Shown piece by piece: positions 38,248-44,542 of a stretch of DNA of 64,000 nucleotides. Source of the DNA: Nitrospira sp. CG24C (GTDB lineage Bacteria > Nitrospirota > Nitrospiria > Nitrospirales > Nitrospiraceae); NCBI GenBank assembly GCA_002869885.2, contig NEWR02000010.1, positions 210,813 to 274,812 on the forward strand. Reading direction: 5' to 3'. How positions within the stretch are numbered: the stretch's first letter is position 1; every line of letters starts with the position of its first letter. The position numbers and the translations under genes are program-made. Under the pieces are notes generated by a model. It did not search any database, was not told the origin of the DNA, and saw nothing but the letters and a program-made list of their open reading frames with translations.

Positions 38248-38366
38248 GATCAATCAACCAGACCAGATCGCCTTAGACGTACAGACAAGTAACAGGTCAC
38301 TACGGTTTCAGTAAAAGTTCGTTGCCATTACGTCGCCCGAAGATTAGTATTTACGTGCGAGGCAAA

Positions 38367-38413
38367 CCTATTCCACAGAGGTAGCACCGACCCCTACGAA
38401 AGAGTGATTGACA
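38367..38413 (-). promoter_or_regulatory. Conserved upstream motif, copy 1 (upstream of MCO-B)
   Basis: Minus strand TGTCAA, ten bases, GTAGGG, eight bases, TAC, then TGTGGAATAGG. The arrangement and spacing match copies upstream of the 836-residue protein, the 101-residue protein and (partly) MCO-C. It is about 320 bp before the MCO-B start. The binding factor is unknown. Confidence 0.6.
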
Positions 38414-38714
38414 GCTAGAAGAGGGGACTGGCTCAGGCTGAGAAGGGGGGAAGGCTGAAGGGGTTAAGGCTGAAGTGCGAAGCGGGAAAGGTGGGATCCG
38501 ATAGTTCGAAGTTCTCGGTTCGACGTTCCGAACATGTCAGTCCTTAGCCCTCAGGCCACCTCATCCTCCCGCTTTTCTCGCACGTCACACAAGTTCCGCG
38601 CGAATAACATTTCACGAACAACGAGGATGGGCTAGGACGGCTCTCAGATTGTCGTCGAGCTTCACTGGGTGAAGGGAGACAGGCTTTGACCAATGGAAGT
38701 TATGCGTTTCATCA

Positions 38715-38987
38715 TCACGGGAGTCGGTCAACGTCAAGAAGCTTGATGACTCTATCTGTTTCGTCAATTGAAAAAACTATGGTCAAGGGTGGGAAGCACG
38801 CAATGGTTAACGCTCGCAGCCTGGTTCCAAAGACCTCCTCACACTCATATGGATTACGGGCGATGTCCTCGTCAAATGTTCGTTGAATGTCATCTCTGAG
38901 TCTAGGGTCGCGAACTAAACGAGCGAACTTTGCCGTATAGTGCGCCTCTTCAATAATGCTGAACCTTGGATTATCCTGCCAATCCAT
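38715..38987 (-). CDS. Candidate toxin of a Panacea toxin-antitoxin pair
   Basis: This protein of about 90 residues is encoded just after, and overlapping, the Panacea antitoxin gene (17 bp with ATG 38987; a TTG start at 39011 is an alternative). The C-terminal half (LTIACFPPLTIVFSIDETDR, then VIKLLDVDRL) has the strand pattern and order of RelE/ParE-type fold proteins. No known active-site set was confirmed. The genetic arrangement, antitoxin first, fits Panacea systems. Confidence 0.7.
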   Translation of the reverse strand: MDWQDNPRFSIIEEAHYTAKFARLVRDPRLRDDIQRTFDEDIARNPYECEEVFGTRLRALTIACFPPLTIVFSIDETDRVIKLLDVDRLP

Positions 38988-39558
38988 GCCGTGCCGCCAC
39001 TTTTCTCCCAAATTCTACTTGCTCTTCAGTAAGCGGCGATTTGGAAAGCCAGGCCGTTCTATAGTGGATTGTTTCTCCTAGTTTTGTTAGTCGCCATCCG
39101 AATTCCTTATGTGATCTCTCGCTTAACTCTGAACCGGTAAGCTCCCAGAATTCTTCAATGATGCGGTCAACAAGTTCCCTCTCTTGTTTGGAAAATACAG
39201 GATACGGTTTTCTTTTTGGCACGATTAAATGGATTGGATCTCCCACCACGGATGGCTTGTATACCATATCTATAGCACCGTCACGCCTTAATCTTGCTTG
39301 GGCTGGTAAGCCCTTTCGGGGCGCCGGCCCTTCTTGAAGATGTTGATATTCAGCCCCGGTGATGGCTCGACCTAGAAGCCGATACGCCGAAAAGTCAGCA
39401 TAATAGAGAAGCTTGTTCAGCTTGACTGCCCCACATCGCGGATCAGTCTTACTCTTCTGCGCGATGTAGAGAATCAACTCTCGAAGCTTCTCTTCGCTAT
39501 AGACGTTTTTCGAAAGTGTAGGCACGGGATCCCCCTTTTGGTAAACCGTAACCTCCAT
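38971..39558 (-). CDS. Panacea-domain antitoxin (SocA/DUF4065-like)
   Basis: This protein of about 195 residues carries the family core VKLNKLLYYADFSAYRLLGR, ITGAEYQHLQEGPAPR and later FSKQERELVDRIIEEFWELT, which is the Panacea (DUF4065) domain. Panacea proteins are known antitoxins that neutralise diverse, unrelated toxins encoded next to them. ATG 39558 is used; GTG at 39525 with GGGGGA before it is the other candidate. The downstream toxin overlaps its end. Confidence 0.85.
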   Translation of the reverse strand: MEVTVYQKGDPVPTLSKNVYSEEKLRELILYIAQKSKTDPRCGAVKLNKLLYYADFSAYRLLGRAITGAEYQHLQEGPAPRKGLPAQARLRRDGAIDMVYKPSVVGDPIHLIVPKRKPYPVFSKQERELVDRIIEEFWELTGSELSERSHKEFGWRLTKLGETIHYRTAWLSKSPLTEEQVEFGRKVAARHGLAG

Positions 39559-39599
39559 CGAAGCCCAAGTCAAGAATGAACAGCGGGATCGATGTGGGG

Positions 39600-39995
39600 G
39601 AAAATGATGGGTTTGTAAAGCGTCTCATCCTCCGGTGAAGGCCCAAGGCTGAGGCGGGTAAGGCGGGATAGGAAGTTCGAAGCTCTGGGTTCGAGGCTCC
39701 GAATACGTCGAACCTCGAACTCTCCCCCGTCCCGCATTTCGTGCGAGTCCCGCTTGCCCGCGCGAACATCGAGGAACGGCAGGGAACTGGCTCCGGGGGA
39801 GAAGGTGGGGGAAGGCTGAAGGGATGCAGGCTGAAGGTTGACCCTCGATGAAGTCATGGAGATCCATCGCGACCAGATCGAGGCCGGGGACTGGCTCCGG
39901 CTAAGAAGGGGGACAGTCCCGGTGCGGGACAGTCCCCGCCGGTGCCTGTCCCCGGTTCCCTCGGACGAGAATCAGCGGCCTGGCAGAGGGATGGG
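39600..39995. other. Intergenic repeat-rich region between two toxin-antitoxin loci
   Basis: About 400 bp without a gene. It has inverted words GGTTCGAGGCTCCG and CGAACCTCGAAC near 39690-39720, GGCTGAAGG words near 39825-39840 and a GGGGACTGGCTCCGG / GGGACAGTCCC palindrome at 39888-39955. Confidence 0.5.
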
Positions 39996-40304
39996 TTAGG
40001 ATGTTGATCTGATTCGCTTGAGTGAGGCTTGGTAGACGGCAAGATCCTCGCGTTTCCCGATCGCCACTACTTCCACAATCACTTCCTGGTCAATAATGCG
40101 GTAGACGATTCTGACCCCCTTCTTCGCCGTGTAGAGCTTGTAATAGCCCGTGAGGTCGAGACCCGCCCGATTTCCCAAGTGCTCGCCGAGAAGGGGAGAC
40201 GTTTCGAGCTTCTTAAGTTGCTTGGCGACCGGTTTTTTCAGGGAGCCATCGAGGTGTCGAAAGTCGTCAGCAGCTTCCGCCGTGAGGGTGACCCTATATG
40301 GCAA
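39996..40304 (-). CDS. RelE/ParE-family toxin
   Basis: This 102-residue protein with the RelE pattern begins MPYRVTLTAEAADDFRHLDG, followed by KKLETSPLLGEHL and the core GYYKLYTAKKGVRIVYRIID. RelE toxins cleave mRNA in the ribosome. It uses a TTG start at 40304, preceded by AAGGA; the gene overlaps the end of its antitoxin by 11 bp. This is the classical antitoxin-toxin order. Confidence 0.9.
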   Translation of the reverse strand: MPYRVTLTAEAADDFRHLDGSLKKPVAKQLKKLETSPLLGEHLGNRAGLDLTGYYKLYTAKKGVRIVYRIIDQEVIVEVVAIGKREDLAVYQASLKRIRSTS

Positions 40305-40587
40305 GGCGTTGTTCCTTCAAGAAGGCGTCGAGGCTGATGGCGTTGCGATGTTTCTTGCCCTTCCGTTCCTGCACGAGACGATAGATCTCAAGATGTTCCA
40401 GAATGGCGAGGGCCTCCGCCATTGCTTCGTAGTCCTCAATGGGGAGGAGAATCGCCTCCAGGTGGTTGTTCTTGACGACTGCCACACGGCGGCGGCGTTT
40501 ACCGCTTAGATCAGCCAGTACCTGTCCGAAGGAACGCGCCACTCGTGAAGCGCTGAGTATTTCATCTTTCTCATATGCCACGGCCAT
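40294..40587 (-). CDS. RelB/Phd-YefM-like antitoxin
   Basis: This protein of about 97 residues begins MAVAYEKDEILSASRVARSF and contains VAVVKNNHLEAILLPIEDYE, the Phd/YefM-like DNA-binding and dimerisation pattern. A helical basic C-terminus follows, which would wrap the toxin. ATG 40587 is used, with an upstream in-frame option at 40599. It overlaps the relE-like toxin. Confidence 0.88.
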   Translation of the reverse strand: MAVAYEKDEILSASRVARSFGQVLADLSGKRRRRVAVVKNNHLEAILLPIEDYEAMAEALAILEHLEIYRLVQERKGKKHRNAISLDAFLKEQRLAI

Positions 40588-40879
40588 CGTGCACCTCATT
40601 GTGATAAATCATGCGCACAATATAGCGCATGATTTGCATAGCTTCAAGAGATTAGAGTAGAGGGGCAGCCTAGTCGTCCTCCTGCTCGCGGAACGCGCAC
40701 CATAGGAATGTGCTCGTTCGACGCGCGCAATCGAGGATCGACCAGGCTGCCCTGAGAGAGATATGGAATGGGGGAAGGCGCGCAGTGAAGGGGAGGTTGC
40801 CGGCCCACTCTAGAGAAGGTGAATAATCAAGAGGTACTCGCTCGACGGCCGCAGTGGAACCAATACTGGCGCCAGTCCC

Positions 40880-40914
40880 AAAAAAACAGCGGGGCCACAT
40901 TTCCGTGGCCCCGC
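40880..40914 (-). terminator. Intrinsic terminator after the 836-residue protein gene
   Basis: A perfect 10-bp stem GCGGGGCCAC/GTGGCCCCGC with a six-base loop, followed on the minus strand after CTG by seven T. It lies 75 bp beyond the stop. Confidence 0.85.
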
Positions 40915-40949
40915 CAACCTTACCGACTTTTTACTCCTCTCCTCAAACT

Positions 40950-40982
40950 GGGACAGGCGCCAAGAAGAATGGCGCCTGTCCC
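40950..40982. repeat. GGGACAGGCGCCA palindrome (REP-like)
   Basis: GGGACAGGCGCCA and TGGCGCCTGTCCC are perfect inverted arms around AGAAGAA. It belongs to the same GGGACTGGC/GGGACAGG family as 34837-34872 and 44455-44520. Confidence 0.8.
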
Positions 40983-40988
40983 CAACGC

Positions 40989-43499
40989 CTACGGGATTAC
41001 ATTCACGAGGAAACCCTTTATCACGGTCGCACCGGCTGCATCAGTCACCCGCAACGCGAAGGTCTTATTAAGACCTACCTGCCCCGCAATCGGTGTCCAA
41101 ATGACCCGTCCGTTTGCCGTATTAGGCATGGTCATCAGTCCCGATGACCCTATCGCCCCCGCTGGCACTTGAACCAGGGCAAATCTCAGCACGTCTCCGG
41201 TGTTCGGATCGGTAGCGGCCGGTGTGAAGGCATATTGCACTCCCACCTTCGCGGTCGTAGGAGCCGTGACGGTGCTGACGAAGGACGGCGCTCCATTCAC
41301 AGCGATGACAAAGGCCTGCTCATCAGAGAGACCGCCGATGTCCGTGACTTTGACGTTCACACCCTGCGCCGGCGCCTGCGCCTGCGACGGGGTCCACGAG
41401 ATCAGCCCGGCTGGCGTGATGCCCATTCCCTGCGGCGCCGAACCACCGAATGTATAGGTCAAGTTCGCAGCCCCTCCGTCGTCCGTTGCACCGATCTGGT
41501 ACTGATAGAGGATCCCCGCCCTCGCGACCAGATTCGTCACAGGATTCATAACCGGCGGCAGGTTCGCCGCTGGTATCTCGACTACGGCAGTGATGGGGAG
41601 CGCGGCAGGATTCGCCGGCGGCCAAGAGAGAACCGTTGTAGGACCGTTGGCCCTTCCGGTCGCATCTACGAACGAAAGGATGCGGTCCGCTACCCTTGGG
41701 AGAGGTGTTGAAGTAAAGGCTAGGTCTGTATAGGCCCCTAGCGGAAGGCTCGCCTGGAGCCTCGGGTCAATGATTTCAAACGGGAAGGGTGTGAGGGGTT
41801 GAGCCGTCGGGTCGCAGACTCCATCCCCATTGGGAAGGCGGGGGAAACAGCCGCCAGGGCTCAGCCGCCGGTCCAGGTTCCAGGGAAGAGCAGAGAAAGC
41901 CATGGGGGTCGCAGTCGCATTCAGATCGATCTCGTCGAACTCCGGAAAAGAGACTCCTCCGAGACCTACGCCGAAAGGAAAGAGATATTGGCCATGCGTC
42001 GCTTCATTGCCGTTGATATCCACTGTCTTGAGGAGTCTCGGGCCAGGCAACGCGCCATCCACGCCATTCACAAAGAGATCGTTCATCTCATGGCCTGTGC
42101 GTGCCTGGATTTCATGTGGAATCGGAGCCAGGATGCCGAACATACCGATTGTGTTGGTATCAGCCGCACTGTTGTTGCAAGGGATGACTCCGTTCTTGTG
42201 CATCCGCGGATCCGCGATGAGGTGGGCGCAGGGGTTCACCTTGGGCTTGGCGCCGACCAGGAAATCGATGTCGTGGCGGATTTTAAAAATATTGGCGATA
42301 CCGGTGATGCCTTGCGCGCCGCAAGTCCCTGGCCCGCCGGCGATGTCGCAGCCCAAGACCGTGGCCAAGGGGAGTTCATGGGCCTTGTTGGTCGTCGGGT
42401 CGTAATGCAGGGACCAGATCAAGATATCTTCCGGCGCCTTCGTGGCGAAGCCGATGATCAAGGTCCGGGCCCGCTGATTCTGGAAGCCTGCTGCGTCAAC
42501 CTCGACTTCCGCCAGGAACAGGTAGTCCGGCTGGTCCGGCAAGTTCTGGGTGGTGAGCGCCTCACGGTCCGTGGACGAATGAGCAGACAGGAACCGCACT
42601 CCGTTGATCCTCTCGAAGTTGCCATCCACCGACATGCTGTCGCCCAGCATGATGGGCGCGAAGCGACGGGAGTCCTGGACAGGGTTGCCGCCGTTGACCG
42701 TGCGATTGGTCGTCGGACAAAGCACGTCGCCGCTGCCGTCTGGCAATGCCTTAGCGGCAGTGGTGCCGAGAACGAGCACGTCGATAAAGGTGCGCTGAGT
42801 CGTGCTCGGAATACAGACAGGATATCCGGTCATGAATACGTTCGTGTAGTTGTCCCCATCGAGCGTAAACCTGGGATCGGGGCTGCAGTTGCTCTGACCA
42901 GCCAGACAGCCGGGGCCTGTATTGGGCTGAACCGTATGGCGGCTGTCAGGATCGTTGATACGGACCATCACGCCGGTCGTCGGGTCGTTGAGAATCCCGT
43001 TCAACCTGAAATAGCCATTGACGTAATCGATGTAGGTCACGGTGCCTGAGACCGCGTCAATCCCCTTCTGGATGAAGACGTCGCCCGCGATCACGTTGCC
43101 GGCGCTTGTGCGATTGGCATGGATGAGGGCATAGCCAGGCTGGCCGCTGGTGTTGCAGAGTGGGCTGTCCGCCCTCGCAAGGCCGCTCTGTCCTTGCGTG
43201 AGACAGGGCGCCGGCGCTTGCGCAAAGAACTCTTGTAGAGTCAACCGATTGGCCGGCAGGTCCATCAGGAGATTTCTCGGAATGATCACCTTCTGCCCGC
43301 CTACCTCGATGGTGCCGCCCGACCAGTGGCTGCCTATATCATCGACCGTGATGCGGTCGATCGGGCCGTCGATGACCGTTGCGGTCGCTGTCTGGGCCTG
43401 GGCCTCACCAGGCCCTCCCAAAAGGCCGCCTAGCCCGAACAGGGCCAGCGCCAGGCCGGCTACCTTCGGAGAGTGACAGGAATTGCGTGGTTGTTTCAT
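40989..43499 (-). CDS. Exported protein of unknown function with C-terminal Ig-like modules
   Basis: This 836-residue protein begins with a Sec signal (LALALFGLGGLLGGPGEAQA, cleaved before QTATA). The N-terminal 550 residues have no domain I can name but contain many Cys (at least eight, e.g. in GCLAGQSNCSPD) and Asp/Asn-rich loops; a DUF5666-like stretch is possible (VSGTVTYIDYVNGYFRLNG). The last 220 residues hold two He_PIG-type Ig modules (LYQYQIGATDDGGAANLTYT; QYAFTPAATDPNTGDVLRFA). The leader and 5' region copy that of the 101-residue gene at 43773. It is preceded by the shared upstream motif. A terminator follows at 40880-40914. Confidence 0.8.
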   Translation of the reverse strand: MKQPRNSCHSPKVAGLALALFGLGGLLGGPGEAQAQTATATVIDGPIDRITVDDIGSHWSGGTIEVGGQKVIIPRNLLMDLPANRLTLQEFFAQAPAPCLTQGQSGLARADSPLCNTSGQPGYALIHANRTSAGNVIAGDVFIQKGIDAVSGTVTYIDYVNGYFRLNGILNDPTTGVMVRINDPDSRHTVQPNTGPGCLAGQSNCSPDPRFTLDGDNYTNVFMTGYPVCIPSTTQRTFIDVLVLGTTAAKALPDGSGDVLCPTTNRTVNGGNPVQDSRRFAPIMLGDSMSVDGNFERINGVRFLSAHSSTDREALTTQNLPDQPDYLFLAEVEVDAAGFQNQRARTLIIGFATKAPEDILIWSLHYDPTTNKAHELPLATVLGCDIAGGPGTCGAQGITGIANIFKIRHDIDFLVGAKPKVNPCAHLIADPRMHKNGVIPCNNSAADTNTIGMFGILAPIPHEIQARTGHEMNDLFVNGVDGALPGPRLLKTVDINGNEATHGQYLFPFGVGLGGVSFPEFDEIDLNATATPMAFSALPWNLDRRLSPGGCFPRLPNGDGVCDPTAQPLTPFPFEIIDPRLQASLPLGAYTDLAFTSTPLPRVADRILSFVDATGRANGPTTVLSWPPANPAALPITAVVEIPAANLPPVMNPVTNLVARAGILYQYQIGATDDGGAANLTYTFGGSAPQGMGITPAGLISWTPSQAQAPAQGVNVKVTDIGGLSDEQAFVIAVNGAPSFVSTVTAPTTAKVGVQYAFTPAATDPNTGDVLRFALVQVPAGAIGSSGLMTMPNTANGRVIWTPIAGQVGLNKTFALRVTDAAGATVIKGFLVNVIP

Positions 43500-43671
43500 G
43501 ATGCCGCTCCTTTGTGTGATGAATATGAAGACCGATGAGTGACTCCGATAATGACCGTCTCTCCGATCGATGCATGCATGCGTTCAGTTTCCATCTCTAT
43601 GTTCCCACTCTTCACGCAACCTCAACCTACTTCGACAACGCGCTTACCCTATGGCAGCCCTGCGACCGATT

Positions 43672-43718
43672 CCCATTCCACAACTGTAGGGCCACTCCCT
43701 ACTTAGGTGTTATTGCTT
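43672..43718 (-). promoter_or_regulatory. Conserved upstream motif, copy 2
   Basis: Minus strand AAGCAA, ten bases, GTAGGG, eight bases, TAC, then TGTGGAATGGG. Its next 30 bases (GGAATCGGTCGCAGGGCTGC) match copy 3 closely. It lies about 175 bp before the 836-residue gene. Confidence 0.6.
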
Positions 43719-43772
43719 TCACGTCTTGCTCCCTCTCCGGATCTGCCGGCTTCGCAGGGGACGTGCCCATCG

Positions 43773-44078
43773 CTACTGCTTCACCATCGGATCCACATCC
43801 ACGCGACAGACGAGGATGCCGGGCTTGCACGATGGAGGCTTCTCACAGTCGTTGTTGATGCTTCGCGTGCATTTCCGGTCATTGGTTCCACGCTTGACGA
43901 ACGTCGCTGCGTAGTCGCCCGTGCCGACGCGATCCGCCATGACGAAGGATTGCGACAGGGCCTGCTGACCTGCCTGGACCTCGCCGATCGATCCCGGACC
44001 AAGGACCGCACAGAGTCCGAAGAGCGCCAGCGCCATGCCGGCTAATTTCGGAGAAAGACAGGAATTGTGCTGCTTCAT
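43773..44078 (-). CDS. Small exported protein, Cys-containing
   Basis: This 101-residue protein has a Sec signal (LAGMALALFGLCAVLGPGSI, cleaved after EVQA). The mature part of about 65 residues has four Cys (RKCTRSINNDCEKPPSCKPG and LVCRVD) and ends DPMVKQ. The start and preceding AAAGGAGCGACATC are almost the same as for the 836-residue gene downstream, pointing to duplication of the 5' part. Function unknown; it could be a small metal-binding or partner protein. Confidence 0.7.
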   Translation of the reverse strand: MKQHNSCLSPKLAGMALALFGLCAVLGPGSIGEVQAGQQALSQSFVMADRVGTGDYAATFVKRGTNDRKCTRSINNDCEKPPSCKPGILVCRVDVDPMVKQ

Positions 44079-44405
44079 GATGTCGCTCCTTTGATGAGAT
44101 GAATGTGACGGTGATGAATGGACAGGTTGTGATGTGATGCGGGTCTTGGACGTTTCAAGTTTCCGGTTTCTAGCTTCATGTGGCAGATCGTTTAGGTAAC
44201 GTGAATCTCGAAACTTACAACCCCAGATTGAGCATCCTGCCACGAGTACCTCTACCAGCCAAGAATTCAGTGAAATACCTACGAGCTCAACCATAACCTC
44301 GACCTCAACCTACCCAGCCTTGCCCGCCTCGCATTTCTCGCCAGTCCCGCCTTATTTCGCGCGATTATCCGGCGCGCCCACCCTATGACAGCCCTGTAGC
44401 CGGTT

Positions 44406-44452
44406 CCTATTCCCCAGATGTATTGCTTTACCCTACTAACGGGTTGTTGACA
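44406..44452 (-). promoter_or_regulatory. Conserved upstream motif, copy 3
   Basis: Minus strand TGTCAA, ten bases, GTAGGG, eight bases, TAC, then TGGGGAATAGG. It shares the downstream stretch GGAACCGG..CAGGGCTGTCATAGG with copy 2. It lies about 330 bp before the 101-residue gene. Confidence 0.6.
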
Positions 44453-44454
44453 GG

Positions 44455-44520
44455 GGGACTGGCTCCGCCGCCTCCGGCGGTGCCTGTCCCCCTTCTCAGC
44501 CGGAGCCAGTCCACGTTCAA
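44455..44520. repeat. GGGGACTGGCTCC palindrome cluster
   Basis: GGGGGACTGGCTCCGCCGCC pairs with GGCGGTGCCTGTCCCC, followed by a third unit GCCGGAGCCAGTCC. It is directly downstream of the diheme peroxidase gene and may terminate it. Confidence 0.75.
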
Positions 44521-44542
44521 CCTTAACCTTAGCCTTTTACCC

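Larger units (their letters stand above)
38049..38714. other. Intergenic region upstream of MCO-B
   Basis: This 666-bp gap has no gene. It holds the ribosome site of MCO-B, a TTTGG-type palindrome (38169-38247), a shared regulatory motif (38367-38413) and, from 38420 to 38640, low-complexity dispersed repeats (GGCTGAAGG, GTTCGAAGTTCT words). Confidence 0.6.
40600..40988. other. Intergenic region with terminator and REP palindrome
   Basis: No gene is supported here. It includes the intrinsic terminator at 40880-40914 and the palindrome at 40950-40982, both downstream of the 836-residue exported protein. Confidence 0.5.
44079..44542. other. Intergenic region upstream of the 101-residue gene
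   Basis: This 464-bp gap has no gene. It holds the motif copy 3, the REP palindrome at 44455-44520 downstream of the diheme peroxidase, and GTTTCAAGTTTCC-type dispersed words near 44150. Confidence 0.5.

Noticed and set aside
41799-43049. 416-residue plus-strand ORF
   Set aside because: Antisense shadow of the exported 836-residue protein, which has a signal peptide and Ig modules.
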